Shown here: positions 44,127 to 53,553 of the stretch, in pieces
Position numbering within the stretch: position 1 is the first letter of the stretch
How the letters are laid out: every line of letters begins with the position of its first letter
Source of the DNA: Candidatus Leucobacter sulfamidivorax
GTDB lineage: Bacteria; Actinomycetota; Actinomycetes; Actinomycetales; Microbacteriaceae
Length of the DNA stretch: 64,000 nucleotides
NCBI GenBank assembly: GCA_016771945.1
Contig: QZLF01000002.1
Location: 868,001-932,000, forward strand
Direction of reading: 5' to 3'
The notes under the pieces: model-generated
Databases searched by the model: none
Seen by the model: the letters and a program-made list of their open reading frames with translations, nothing else
What the model was told of the DNA's origin: nothing
Position numbers and translations under genes: made by a program

Positions 44127-45239
44127 ATGCTGCGCGAGAGTATTCAGGGGAAGTTCCACGTCGGGTGCTTCTTTCCGAACGGGAAGACGGGCGCCGTCTT
44201 CTCCGACTACCTGCTCGAGGTGAACCCCGAGCCGAACGCCCAGTCGCTTCTCGGCCTGGCCCGATCCTGCGAGAGCATCGGGCTGGACTGGGTGCTGATC
44301 GCCGACGGGTGGGTCGGCCTCGACCGACTCTCGGAGTCGCTGCAGCACGCTTCGCCGATGCTGCACGCGCCGACCCTCGGAGCGGTGCTGCTCGCGGGCA
44401 CCGAGCGGATCGGCGTCGTGACCACCATGCACACCGACATCCACAAGCCGGCTCACGTGGCCCGCATCGGGGCCTCGCTGGACGCGATCGGCGGAGGCCG
44501 CTGGGGCTGGAACATCGTCACCGATCAGCCGAACCAGGCGCCCCTCTTCGGGCAGACGCCCCTTCCCCACGACGATCGCTACGAGATCGCCCAGGAGTTC
44601 ACCGACCACGTCAAGGAGCTCTGGCACAACGAGGAGCCGATCGACGTTCGCGGCGAGTACTACACGGTGAGGGGGCGACTCAAGACTCCCCACATCGTGC
44701 AGCGCCCGCATCCGCTGCTGGTGAACGCGGCCGCGTCGCCCGCGGGCATGAGGTTCGCCGCCCGCCACTGCGATGTCCTGATGACCTCCGCGCCGACCGT
44801 CGAGCACGCCGCCCAGGTGCGGGCGACGATGGACGAGCTGCTGGTCGAGGCCGGCCGGGAGCCCCATGAGCTCGATGTCGTCGTGACCGGGAAGTGCCTC
44901 GTGCGACCGACCCAGGCCGAGGCCGAGGACGAGTGGGCGCGGATCGTCGATCGCCTCAACATCGACGTGGCGCTCGATCAGCTGGGCACCATGTACAGCG
45001 GCGATGCCGCGATGCCTGCGCGGGAGGCGGATCGCGAACTGCTCGAGGCCGCGCGTCGCGTCGGCGAGGGGGCCTGGTTCAACGACATGGTCGGATCGCC
45101 GGAGACGGTCGCCGAGCGGTTGATCGCCCTGCGGGAGGTCGGCATCGCCGGCATCGCCATGCAGTTCCTGCGGTGGAGCGACAGTGACGTCCGTCAGCTC
45201 GCCCCCGCGCTGGAGATCTTCCGGCGGGAGAGCGCGTAG
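44127..45239 (+). CDS. SsuD/RutA-like FMN-dependent monooxygenase
   Basis: 370-residue LLM barrel. LDAIGGGRWGWNIVT, HDDRYEIAQEFTDHVKELW and VNAAASPAGMRFAARHCDV place it with alkanesulfonate/pyrimidine/sulfone monooxygenases (SsuD, RutA, SfnG group). RutA opens the uracil ring at an amide bond, which would fit the adjacent hydrolase and nitrilases; SsuD-like desulfonation is the alternative. GAAGGGAG precedes ATG 44127. Needs FMNH2 from elsewhere. Confidence 0.85.
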   Translation: MLRESIQGKFHVGCFFPNGKTGAVFSDYLLEVNPEPNAQSLLGLARSCESIGLDWVLIADGWVGLDRLSESLQHASPMLHAPTLGAVLLAGTERIGVVTTMHTDIHKPAHVARIGASLDAIGGGRWGWNIVTDQPNQAPLFGQTPLPHDDRYEIAQEFTDHVKELWHNEEPIDVRGEYYTVRGRLKTPHIVQRPHPLLVNAAASPAGMRFAARHCDVLMTSAPTVEHAAQVRATMDELLVEAGREPHELDVVVTGKCLVRPTQAEAEDEWARIVDRLNIDVALDQLGTMYSGDAAMPAREADRELLEAARRVGEGAWFNDMVGSPETVAERLIALREVGIAGIAMQFLRWSDSDVRQLAPALEIFRRESA

Positions 45240-45295
45240 GCGCGGACGCGGCGCCCCCGCACGACAGAAGAAACATCCGATTGAGGAGGAAGACA

Positions 45296-46552
45296 ATGAA
45301 ACACGGAACATCGATGGCGCGACGCGGCGCCGTCTCCGCGATCGCGGTGGTCTCTGCCGTCGCGCTCATCACCGGCTGCGCCGGCGGAACCGGCGGATCC
45401 GGCGGATCCGAGGACGGATCGGGTGGCGAATCCGGCGGCGTGATCAAGGTCGGGGCGATCCTCGGCGAGACCGGCGGGTTCCCCTACGGCCAGGTCGCCC
45501 CGGGCGTGAAGGCCTACTTCGACAAGGTGAACGAGGACGGCGGCGCGGGCGGCTACACCTTCGAGCTCATCACAGCCGATGACAAGAACGATTCCGGCGA
45601 GGCGGCCCAGGCGGCGCGCAAGCTCGTGCAGCAGGACGGCGTCGTCGGCATGGTCGGCACGACCAGCAACGTGGACTGCGACGCCAACAAGGCCTTCTAC
45701 GAGGCCCAGTCCATCGGAACGGTGGGGCTCGGCACCGGCCCGACCTGCTTCAACAGTCCCAACTGGATGCCGGTGAATCCCGGCCCGTTCGTCGGGCAGG
45801 TCGCTCAGATGACCTACGCCTTCGACACGCTCGGGGCCACCCGCGTCTGCGCCGCCTTCAACGACGACCCGACGGCGCGGGACTACGTCATCGCGCTGGC
45901 GGACTGGTTCGCCGAGACCACCGGTAACGAGATGACCTACGTCGACGTCAACATCGACCCGTCCGCGAGCCCCGTTCCCGCGGTCACGAAGGCCAAGAAC
46001 GAGGGGTGCGAGGCGCTTCTGCTCTCCACTCCGGGACCGAGCGTCGTGGCGTTCATGCAAGCGGCCCAGTCGATCGGGTTCGAGGGCACGATCCTCGCCG
46101 CGGCCTCGGCCATGGACCCGAGCGTCCCCGAGACGCTGGGCGGACTCGCCGAAGCCGGAGCGAGAGGCGAGGCGGATGCCGGACTCATCGTGGTGTCGGA
46201 GGTCGCTTCGGTGACCAGCACCTCGCCGGACGTCGTCGAGGCGATCGAGGCGCTCGATGCCGCGGGCGTCAGCCCGAGCTTCTGGAACTTCGTCGGCTGG
46301 TTGAGCGCAGCCGTCTTCGTGAACGCCATCGAGAGCGACGGCGGGGAGCACGATCCGATGACGAGCGAAGGCGTGCTGGAGATCCTGCGCGGCATGCCGG
46401 CGTTCGAGTCGGGCTTCACCGGCTCGCCGCTGCGATTCGGCGAGCCGAACCTCGGCGTGCAGATGATGCACGTCGTGGGCGGGGTGTTCGAGCCGGCGCC
46501 GGGTCAGGACGCCTCCGGCTGGACGGTCGTGCCTCCGCTGCCGACACTGTAG
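45296..46552 (+). CDS. Liv-type ABC substrate-binding lipoprotein
   Basis: 418 residues; lipobox LITGC (Cys near residue 29), a Gly/Ser-rich linker, then a leucine-binding-protein fold (IKVGAILGETGGFPYG, QDGVVGMVGTTSN). This family binds branched-chain amino acids, amides, urea or aromatic acids. GAGGAGGA six bases before ATG 45296 is a strong ribosome binding site. First of four transport genes. Confidence 0.88.
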   Translation: MKHGTSMARRGAVSAIAVVSAVALITGCAGGTGGSGGSEDGSGGESGGVIKVGAILGETGGFPYGQVAPGVKAYFDKVNEDGGAGGYTFELITADDKNDSGEAAQAARKLVQQDGVVGMVGTTSNVDCDANKAFYEAQSIGTVGLGTGPTCFNSPNWMPVNPGPFVGQVAQMTYAFDTLGATRVCAAFNDDPTARDYVIALADWFAETTGNEMTYVDVNIDPSASPVPAVTKAKNEGCEALLLSTPGPSVVAFMQAAQSIGFEGTILAAASAMDPSVPETLGGLAEAGARGEADAGLIVVSEVASVTSTSPDVVEAIEALDAAGVSPSFWNFVGWLSAAVFVNAIESDGGEHDPMTSEGVLEILRGMPAFESGFTGSPLRFGEPNLGVQMMHVVGGVFEPAPGQDASGWTVVPPLPTL

Positions 46553-46567
46553 GACCGGGAGTTCTCG

Positions 46568-47425
46568 ATGCTCGAACTGGCCATCAACGGGGTGGTGCTC
46601 GGCGGCGTGTACGCGGCGATCGCGATCTGCATCGTCCTGATGTTCCAGACGCTGGGCACCGTCAACTTCGCGGCCACGACGATCGGCGGGCTGGGCGCGG
46701 TCGCCACCATCCTCGTGATGGAGGCGGGCGCGCCCCCGGCGGTCTCGCTCATCGCCGGGGCGCTCGCCGCGGCCGCCCTCGGCGCCGCGGTGGGCGGTCT
46801 CATGCTGTGGCGTTTCGGGTCGGCCGACACCACCACCCGCTCGACCGTGACCATCGTGCTGCTCGTCGGCGGGATGGCGCTCGGCACCAGGCTGCTCGGC
46901 AGCGACGCGCACAGCTTCCCGGACGCCTTCGGCGGCGGCGCCGTCTCGCTGCCGGGCATCTCGGTACCGGTCGCGACGATCGTCGAGGTCGTCGCCGTGC
47001 TGCTGCTCGCCTTCGGGGCGAGGGCCTTCCTGCGGCGAGCCCGCACCGGCGTGCAGCTGCGGGCCCTGTCCATGCGCCCCGTGACCGCCAGGCTCGTCGG
47101 CATCAAGGTCGGTGCCCTCACCGTCGGAGTCTGGGTGTTCACGAGCGTGGTCTCCGCGCTCGCCGTGTTCTTCGTCCTGCCGACGAGCACGTTCTCGTTC
47201 GCGACCACGACGACACTGCTGATCGGTGCGCTCGCCGCCGCGCTCATCGGCATGCTGAGGAGCCTGCCGCTCGCCGCGTTCGGCGGCCTCGCACTCGGCA
47301 TCCTCCAGTCGATCTCCGTCACCTGGCCGATGATGGTCAATCTCAACCAGATGGTCCCGTTCGTCGTGATCATCGTGATCCTGCTGTGGTGGAGGCGCAA
47401 AGATGCGTGGTCTGAGTCCCGGTAG
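46568..47425 (+). CDS. Liv-type permease (LivH-like)
   Basis: 285-residue membrane permease with about eight helices. NGVVLGGVYAAIAI and LRALSMRPVTARLVGIKVGAL (EAA-like loop) are typical of LivH. It overlaps the next gene by 23 bases, implying translational coupling. Confidence 0.87.
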   Translation: MLELAINGVVLGGVYAAIAICIVLMFQTLGTVNFAATTIGGLGAVATILVMEAGAPPAVSLIAGALAAAALGAAVGGLMLWRFGSADTTTRSTVTIVLLVGGMALGTRLLGSDAHSFPDAFGGGAVSLPGISVPVATIVEVVAVLLLAFGARAFLRRARTGVQLRALSMRPVTARLVGIKVGALTVGVWVFTSVVSALAVFFVLPTSTFSFATTTTLLIGALAAALIGMLRSLPLAAFGGLALGILQSISVTWPMMVNLNQMVPFVVIIVILLWWRRKDAWSESR

Positions 47426-49184
47426 CCGGATGGTCCGCGCCGCGGCGGCCCCCCTGATCGCGGGGGGCGTCATGCTGCTGCTCGGCCTGGTCCTGCCGCC
47501 CTACTTCCAGTTCGTGGGAGCGCTCGCGGCCCAGCAGGCGATCATCGGCCTCAGCATCGGGGTCGTCTACAACCTCGCCGGCATGGTCTCGCTCGCGCAG
47601 GTGTCGCTCAGCGCGATCGGCGCGTGGACCGCGATCGCGGTGTCGCAGTCGCTGCTTCCCGACGCCTATCCCTGGACGGCCCTGATCGCGGGCGCGGTCG
47701 CCGTGCCGGTCGGGATCCTCGTCGGGCTGCCCGCGCTCCGACTGCGCGGCATCAGCCTCGCGATCGTCACGCTCGGCTTCGTCGTCATCATCTATCAGCT
47801 CTCCTCGCTCGGGTTCATCCCCGGCAGCTCGCCTCTCGACTTCCTGAGCGCACCCGCGTGGACCATGACGAATGCGGGCTTCTACGTCATCGCCTGGACG
47901 AGCTTCACCGTGCTCGCCGTGCTGTTCGCGATCGTGAAGCGCACGCGGATGGGCCTGGGCTGGACCGCCGTCGCCTCGAGCGAACGGGCAGCGGCGTCGC
48001 TCGGCGTGGGCATTCTCACCGCGAAGCTGACCGCCTTCGGATTCTCCGCCTTCATCGCCGGGTGGGGAGGCGCGGTGCTCGTAGCGGCCTTCGGCACCAC
48101 GAATGTGGAATCGTTCTCGGCGATAACGGCGATGACCATGTTCGTGCTCGCGGTCATGGTCGGCGCGGGCCACTGGGAAGGGGCGCTGATCCTCGGGCTG
48201 CTGGGCGCGATCGTGGGCGCCGTGCTGCGCCAGTTCGACCTGCCCGCGGATCTCAGCGCGCTGATCTTCGCCGTCGGCGCCATCGACGTGCTCAGCCGCG
48301 GGAAGGGAGGGATCTCGGTGCTGCTGCGTCGCGCGGCGCGGCGCCTGCGCGGCCCCCGGAAGGCGGCGTCCGATACCAGCGGTGCGCCGCCCGGGTCCGC
48401 CGCCGCGGGCGCCGAACCGCCGGGCCCGGACGGCATCGGCGGCATCGATTTCGAGACCGCGGCGCTGGAGGTCGATGGGCTGGCCGTCGCCTACGGCACC
48501 GTCAAGGCGCTCGACGGGGTGTCGATCGCGATCGCACGGGGCGAGGTGCACGGCATCGTCGGGCCGAACGGGGCCGGCAAGTCGACCTTCGTGGACGCCG
48601 TGACCGGCTTCATCGCCGGCTGCGCCGGTCACGTGCGCGTCGGAGGATGCCCGCTCGACGCGCAGACCCCGCAGGCGCGGAGCCGGTTGGTGAGACGGAC
48701 GTTCCAGCAGGACCGCGCCATCGCGGCCCTCGCACCGTTCGACTATCTGCGGCTGGCGGGTCAGGGACGCAGTTCCGACCAGGAGATCCGGGAGCTGCTC
48801 CGATGGATCGGCTGCTCCGAATCCGCTCTGCAGGTCGAGGATCTCGACACTCGGCAGCGGCGGAACCTCATGATCGCCGCGGCGCTCGCCGGGAAGCCCG
48901 AGGTCGTGCTGCTCGACGAGCCGGCGGCCGGGCTCACCGAGGAGGAATCGGTGCACCTGACGGAGCTCGTGAGCGAGATGCCCGGGCGCTTCGGGGTGTC
49001 GGTGGGGATCATCGAGCACGACCTCGACCTCGTGCGGGCCGTATGCCATCGCGTCACGGTGCTGGACTTCGGCCGGGTTCTCTCGACAGGTCCCACCGCG
49101 GCGGTTCTCGAAGAGCCGGCCGTCGTGCGCGCCTACATGGGCGACCTGGACATCGAGCCGGCGGACGGGGGAGCGAATGCCTGA
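47403..49184 (+). CDS. Liv-type permease-ATPase fusion (LivM-LivG)
   Basis: 593 residues: a LivM permease (about 1-310, VYNLAGMVSLAQVSLSAIGAW; EAA-like SSERAAASLGVG), a Gly/Ala/Pro linker (about 320-355), and a LivG ATPase with Walker A GPNGAGKS and Walker B VVLLDEPAAGL. The ABC signature reads LDTRQRRNL instead of LSxGxQ. LivM-LivG fusions are known in actinobacteria. It overlaps LivF by eight bases. Confidence 0.9.
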   Translation: MRGLSPGSRMVRAAAAPLIAGGVMLLLGLVLPPYFQFVGALAAQQAIIGLSIGVVYNLAGMVSLAQVSLSAIGAWTAIAVSQSLLPDAYPWTALIAGAVAVPVGILVGLPALRLRGISLAIVTLGFVVIIYQLSSLGFIPGSSPLDFLSAPAWTMTNAGFYVIAWTSFTVLAVLFAIVKRTRMGLGWTAVASSERAAASLGVGILTAKLTAFGFSAFIAGWGGAVLVAAFGTTNVESFSAITAMTMFVLAVMVGAGHWEGALILGLLGAIVGAVLRQFDLPADLSALIFAVGAIDVLSRGKGGISVLLRRAARRLRGPRKAASDTSGAPPGSAAAGAEPPGPDGIGGIDFETAALEVDGLAVAYGTVKALDGVSIAIARGEVHGIVGPNGAGKSTFVDAVTGFIAGCAGHVRVGGCPLDAQTPQARSRLVRRTFQQDRAIAALAPFDYLRLAGQGRSSDQEIRELLRWIGCSESALQVEDLDTRQRRNLMIAAALAGKPEVVLLDEPAAGLTEEESVHLTELVSEMPGRFGVSVGIIEHDLDLVRAVCHRVTVLDFGRVLSTGPTAAVLEEPAVVRAYMGDLDIEPADGGANA

Positions 49185-49878
49185 TGCGCTGGAAGTGTCC
49201 CGCGTGAGCATCGACCGCGGCGGCACCGGGGTGGTGAGGGATGTCTCGCTCCGGTGCCCGCGCGGAGAGGTGACCGTGCTGCTCGGCGCCAACGGCGCGG
49301 GGAAGACGACCCTGCTCGACGGGATCGCCGGTGTCGTCCCCCTGCGGTCGGGGATGGTCCGCCTGGACGGTCGGGAGTTGACCGGCGCGCGCCGCGGGAT
49401 CGTGGGGTCGAAGCTCGCCTACGTGGAGCAGGGCCGTACGGTCTTCGCGGAGCTGAGCGTGATCGACAATCTCAGAGCGGTCTCCGCGGACTCGTCCATC
49501 ATGGATCGGGTGCTCGGCCTCTTCCCCGAGCTCCGCGCCCGGCTGGATGTCGAAGTGGGGCTGCTCTCCGGCGGCGAGCAGCAGATGGTGGTGCTCGCGC
49601 GGGCGATCTGCGCCGATCCGGAGATCATCCTCATCGATGAGATGTCTCAGGGGTTGGCGCCGGTCGTCGTCCGGCGGCTCATGCCGATCATCCGCGAACT
49701 CGCCGACGCCGGCACCGCGGTGCTGCTCGTCGAGCAGTTCGCGAACCTCGCGCTTCGCGTGGGAGACCGGGCCTATGTGATGTACGTGGGCGGCGTCGTG
49801 CTGGAAGCCGAGTGCGCGCAGCTGATCGCGGAGCCGGAGGTGCTGAGGGACGCGTACCTCCGCGGTCACCGATCCTGA
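49177..49878 (+). CDS. Liv-type ATP-binding protein LivF
   Basis: 233-residue ABC ATPase, LivF type. Walker A GANGAGKT, signature LLSGGEQQ and Walker B IILIDEMSQGL are all intact, unlike the fused LivG domain. The family phrase YVEQGRTVFAELSV is present. Last gene of the island's second operon; its end overlaps the convergent LysR gene by 13 bases. Confidence 0.92.
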   Translation: MPDALEVSRVSIDRGGTGVVRDVSLRCPRGEVTVLLGANGAGKTTLLDGIAGVVPLRSGMVRLDGRELTGARRGIVGSKLAYVEQGRTVFAELSVIDNLRAVSADSSIMDRVLGLFPELRARLDVEVGLLSGGEQQMVVLARAICADPEIILIDEMSQGLAPVVVRRLMPIIRELADAGTAVLLVEQFANLALRVGDRAYVMYVGGVVLEAECAQLIAEPEVLRDAYLRGHRS

Positions 49879-50798
49879 GCGCCTCGGCTCGCCTTCGGGA
49901 TCGCCCTGGCACCGGCCAGCCCGCTGAGGAAGGAGATCACGGTGTCGGCGACGCTCCGCTTCACCCGATCCTCCTCGTTCACGCCGTCGAGCACGATCAC
50001 CTCGCTCATCGGATCGCCGTCGAGGGGGACGAGCGTGACGAGCGGGTGCGGGAAGAAGTCCGCATGGCTCATCGGGGCGGTCACGAGCGCGAGGCGAGCC
50101 GCGACCATCTCGTTCGCCTCGGCGGGATTGCGCACGTCGGTGAGCTGAGGATCGCCGAGCCGTGCGAGCGCGCCGCCGCGGAACGAGTCGAGCCGTCCCA
50201 CCTGCGGCCATGCGCTCGGCAGGCTGCGGCCCGCGAGGAAGACCTCGCCGAGCACCTGCTCGGGATGGATGCTGCGCGCAGGGGCGAGCCGGTGCGAGCG
50301 GGGGAGGAGCACTCCGAGCCGTTCGGTGTAGAGCGAGACCGAGGCCCATCCGGGCACGGTCAGCGGACCGAAGGTGATGACGAGGTCGGCGAGGCCGTAG
50401 GCGAGCGTGCGGTCGAGCTGATCGAAGTTGAGCTGACGGATCCGGATCCTGGTCTTCGGGAGCCGATGCCGCAGGATGCCGATCGAGCCGACCGCGGCGG
50501 GGCTCGTGACGCCGATGACGAGGCTGCCGTCGTCCCACGGCTCCTGCGAGGCCAGGCGAGCCGCATCCGCGTTGCTCACGATCTCCGACAGCGCCTCGTA
50601 GATCGCCTTGCCGTGCCGATTGAGCCGGATGCCGCCGGGGGACCGGTCGAGCAGCTCGCGACCGACATTCGCCTCCACCCGACGTATCGCCGCGCTGATG
50701 CCCTGCTGGGTGATGAAGGAGCTCTGTGCCGCGCGCGACATGCTGCCGGCCTCCACTGCTGCGAGCAGAAGTCGGATGTCGTCCACTCGAAGGGTCAT
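49866..50798 (-). CDS. LysR-family transcriptional regulator
   Basis: 310 residues: N-terminal winged helix (about 5-62, AAVEAGSMSRAAQSSFITQQ) and a C-terminal effector domain (LVIGVTSPAAVGSIGI). ATG 50798 overlaps the stop of the upstream AraC-type gene (ATGA), so the two regulators are co-expressed. Likely controls the nitrilase island; the effector is unknown. The first helix-turn-helix residues are slightly unusual (ISAAIRRVEANVG) but in range. Confidence 0.87.
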   Translation of the reverse strand: MTLRVDDIRLLLAAVEAGSMSRAAQSSFITQQGISAAIRRVEANVGRELLDRSPGGIRLNRHGKAIYEALSEIVSNADAARLASQEPWDDGSLVIGVTSPAAVGSIGILRHRLPKTRIRIRQLNFDQLDRTLAYGLADLVITFGPLTVPGWASVSLYTERLGVLLPRSHRLAPARSIHPEQVLGEVFLAGRSLPSAWPQVGRLDSFRGGALARLGDPQLTDVRNPAEANEMVAARLALVTAPMSHADFFPHPLVTLVPLDGDPMSEVIVLDGVNEEDRVKRSVADTVISFLSGLAGARAIPKASRGAQDR

Positions 50799-51760
50799 CG
50801 AGGCACCTCCCCGGACCGGTCCTCCCCGGCCGCGGCCCGACCCCCGGCGGCCTGCCTCCTCCACTCGCTCGGGGTCATCCCGAAGTGGGAGGCGAACAGC
50901 CTGGAGAAGTGTGCGGCGTCGTTGAAGCCCCGTCTCGATCCGATGGCGGCGACGGTCCAGTGTCGGAGCTTCTCATCGTGGAGGTCGGCAGCCGCCCGGT
51001 CCAGACGCACATGCCTCACCAGGGTGTTGACGGTGGCATCCGAGCGGCGGAATGTCCGATGCAGGTGTGCGAGAGACACGTGGAGCCCCCTCGCGATGCG
51101 GCCCGGGTTCAACCCGGGATCGTCGGCGTGCGCCTCGATGTAGGCGCGTGCGCGGTCGAGCAGCTCCGCGGCCCGGTCGGGTCTGGTTCCACTCGAGAAG
51201 GAGAGCGAGAGGAGGTCCAGCGCGGACTGGGCCAGCCGCTCGGCGTGGACCACCTCCGCGTCGTGAATCGAATCCGGGATGGCGGTCAGGAGAGCTCCCA
51301 CCGCCGGGCCGATGCCGTTCCTCCCGGGGATTCGCACGGCGGTCCGGCGGAGCAACGAGGTCGTCACGGACGAGTCGGCGGGCGCCGCCTGCAGGACGGC
51401 CTGTCGGTGGTCGCCGCTGGGGAAGATCAGATCGTAGGGTCGACTCGCGTCGTAGAGCGCCATGTCTCCGGGCTGGAGCACGGCCTCCCGGCCGTCCTGC
51501 TTCACCACGCAGTTCCCGCGGAGCTGCACCGAGACCAGCAGGCTGCCGTCCTCGTCGCCGGAGCGCGACCGGCGCACCAGGTGGGGCTCTCCGAGCACCT
51601 CCACCGTCGCGGCCCGCACTCGTCCCCTCGTCTCGCTGCACATCTTCGCGCGCAGGTAGGCCGTGGACCCCAGGGGTTCGACGTCGAGGTTGAAGAACGA
51701 GCTGCAGAGGCGCTCCCGCCACCCGGCGAGGTCGACCTGCTCCTGCACCTCTGGCGTCAT
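50795..51760 (-). CDS. AraC-family transcriptional regulator
   Basis: 321 residues: an N-terminal AraC-binding-like domain (LQPGDMALYDASRPYDLIF) and a C-terminal double helix-turn-helix (RGLHVSLAHLHRTFRR, then RGFNDAAHFSRLFASHFGMTPSEWRR). This FeaR/NbaR-like layout often controls catabolic operons. ATG 51760 with AGGGAG upstream is preferred; GTG 51766 is possible. Divergent from nitrilase 2, which it probably activates. Confidence 0.88.
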   Translation of the reverse strand: MTPEVQEQVDLAGWRERLCSSFFNLDVEPLGSTAYLRAKMCSETRGRVRAATVEVLGEPHLVRRSRSGDEDGSLLVSVQLRGNCVVKQDGREAVLQPGDMALYDASRPYDLIFPSGDHRQAVLQAAPADSSVTTSLLRRTAVRIPGRNGIGPAVGALLTAIPDSIHDAEVVHAERLAQSALDLLSLSFSSGTRPDRAAELLDRARAYIEAHADDPGLNPGRIARGLHVSLAHLHRTFRRSDATVNTLVRHVRLDRAAADLHDEKLRHWTVAAIGSRRGFNDAAHFSRLFASHFGMTPSEWRRQAAGGRAAAGEDRSGEVPR

Positions 51761-51886
51761 GATCACTCCCTGATCGGAGACTGCTGGTCAATCATTATGA
51801 CACTGTCGCGCATGAGAATCCCTTCCCGCCCTTGGAATGATGATCGGGAGGCGAGCGAATCGCCGAAGGTCATCGAAGGAGAGGCA

Positions 51887-52933
51887 ATGTCCGACGTTCT
51901 TCCATTCACAGCAGCCGCAGTCCAGGCCGAGCCCGCCTGGCTCGACGTCAAGGCCGGCGTCGAGAAGGCCGAGAGCCTCATCGCGGAGGCGTCCCGCAAG
52001 GGCGCCCGGCTCATCGCCTTCCCGGAGACCTGGATCCCCGGGTATCCGCATTTCCTGTGGCTCGGCCCGCAGGCCGCCGGCATGCGGTTCGTCCCCGCTT
52101 ACCACCAGAACTCGATCGTCGTCGGAGACGAGCACTACGAGCGCCTGGCCGCCGCTGCGGCGAAGCACGGCATCACCGTCGTGATGGGCGCGAGCGAGCG
52201 CGACCAGGGGTCGCTCTTCATGTCCCAGTTCGTCTTCGGCGCCGACGGCTCCACCGTCGCCAACCGTCGGAAGCTCAAGCCCACCCATGTGGAGCGCGCA
52301 CTCTTCGGAGAGGCGGACGGCAGCAATATCGCAGTCCACGACGTCGAGGGGATCGGCAGACTGGGCGCTCTGAACTGCTGGGAGCACCTGCAGCCGCTGA
52401 CCAAGTACGCGATGTATGGCCTCGGCGAGCAGGTCCATGTCGCCTCTTGGCCGTCGTTCTGCCTCTACCGAGGAGGTGCGCACGCGCTGGGCGCGGAGGT
52501 GAACATGGCGGCGAGCCAGGTCTATGCAGTCGAGGGCGGCTGCTTCGTACTCGCCGCCACCACGGTGACGGGTGAGGCCGGGATGGAACTGTTCGCCGCG
52601 ACCGAGGAGCAGCGCGCCCTGCTCGGAGGCGGAGGAGGGGGTTCGAGCCGCATCTACGGCCCCGACGGACGTCTGCTCACCGATCCCATCCCCGAGGACG
52701 AGGAAGGGATCGTCTACGCCGAGATCGATCTGTCGATGATCTCTCTCGCCAAGATGGCGGCGGATCCGACGGGCCATTACTCCCGCCCCGACGTCACGCG
52801 GCTGATCGTCGACCGCACCGTCCGCCGCCCTGTCGAATACCTCGACGAGGGGAGCCGCCCCCGGCCCGATGCGGGTGCGCGCGAGGGTTCCACCGAGAGC
52901 GTCGATAATGCGTCGGAGAATCCGGCGAACTGA
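51887..52933 (+). CDS. nitrilase (island copy 2)
   Basis: 348 residues. Glu47 (FPETWIPGYP), a Lys in RRKLKPTHVER (129/131) and Cys164 in GALNCWEHLQP form the nitrilase triad. The CWEH motif is canonical, unlike copy 1. Spacing matches characterised aromatic/arylaliphatic nitrilases. AAGGAGAGG precedes ATG 51887. The OsmC gene follows 13 bases on. Divergent from the AraC-type regulator. Substrate class (aryl versus alkyl nitrile) is open. Confidence 0.92.
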   Translation: MSDVLPFTAAAVQAEPAWLDVKAGVEKAESLIAEASRKGARLIAFPETWIPGYPHFLWLGPQAAGMRFVPAYHQNSIVVGDEHYERLAAAAAKHGITVVMGASERDQGSLFMSQFVFGADGSTVANRRKLKPTHVERALFGEADGSNIAVHDVEGIGRLGALNCWEHLQPLTKYAMYGLGEQVHVASWPSFCLYRGGAHALGAEVNMAASQVYAVEGGCFVLAATTVTGEAGMELFAATEEQRALLGGGGGGSSRIYGPDGRLLTDPIPEDEEGIVYAEIDLSMISLAKMAADPTGHYSRPDVTRLIVDRTVRRPVEYLDEGSRPRPDAGAREGSTESVDNASENPAN

Positions 52934-52946
52934 AAGGAGAAGGCCA

Positions 52947-53408
52947 GTGAGAGAAGTGAAGACCGCCACCGCGACCGCGACGTCCGGGCTCAAGATGGAA
53001 TGCGTGACCGCCCATCACGAGTTCGTCATCAGCGGGGCGCCCACCATGGGAGGGAATGGGCGCGGAGTCGATCCGGCGGAGACGCTGATCGCCGCTCTGG
53101 GCGCATGCGCTCTGGTCATCGCGAAGTCCTTCGCGCCGTTGAAGGGCATCGATCTGACCTCGATCAGCGTCGATGTCGTCGGGGAGTTCGACGACTACGG
53201 CTTCGAGTTCCTGCAGCAGGAGGTCAAGTCTTCCCGGGTCGGCTATTCCCGGATCTCCAGCACCTATCGCATCGAGTCGAAGAACTCGGCGGAGGAGGTC
53301 GAGGAATTCATCAGGTTCGTCGAGGGGAACTGCCCCGTCAGGGACACGCTCGAAGCTGCTCCGGAGTTCGCGACCTCCGTGGTCCACACGGCGGCCGCCG
53401 CGAGCTGA
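52947..53408 (+). CDS. OsmC-family protein
   Basis: 153 residues, OsmC/Ohr fold with both redox cysteines, Cys54 (LGACALVIAKSFA) and Cys129 (GNCPVRDTLE). These proteins reduce organic hydroperoxides. Behind a nitrilase and ahead of a monooxygenase it may remove peroxides leaked by flavin chemistry. GTG 52947 with GAAAGGAGAAGG upstream is the start. Confidence 0.85.
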   Translation: MREVKTATATATSGLKMECVTAHHEFVISGAPTMGGNGRGVDPAETLIAALGACALVIAKSFAPLKGIDLTSISVDVVGEFDDYGFEFLQQEVKSSRVGYSRISSTYRIESKNSAEEVEEFIRFVEGNCPVRDTLEAAPEFATSVVHTAAAAS

Positions 53409-53429
53409 GAGTCGGGGGTCCGGTGCTCG

Positions 53430-53457
53430 TGCGCCCGGTGCTGATGCGCCGGGCGCA
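53430..53457 (+). terminator. stem-loop between OsmC and monooxygenase genes
   Basis: TGCGCCCGG (53430-53438) and CCGGGCGCA (53449-53457) form a perfect 9-bp stem with a ten-base loop 21 bases after the OsmC stop. No T run; may terminate or stabilise the transcript. Confidence 0.45.
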
Positions 53458-53553
53458 TGAGCGTCGACGAAGTCGGCATTGGAGGCGCCCCGCACGCCGG
53501 CCCTACCATCGCAAGTGCCGATCGGCAAGAACTCGAAAGTCGGAGGTCGTGTA

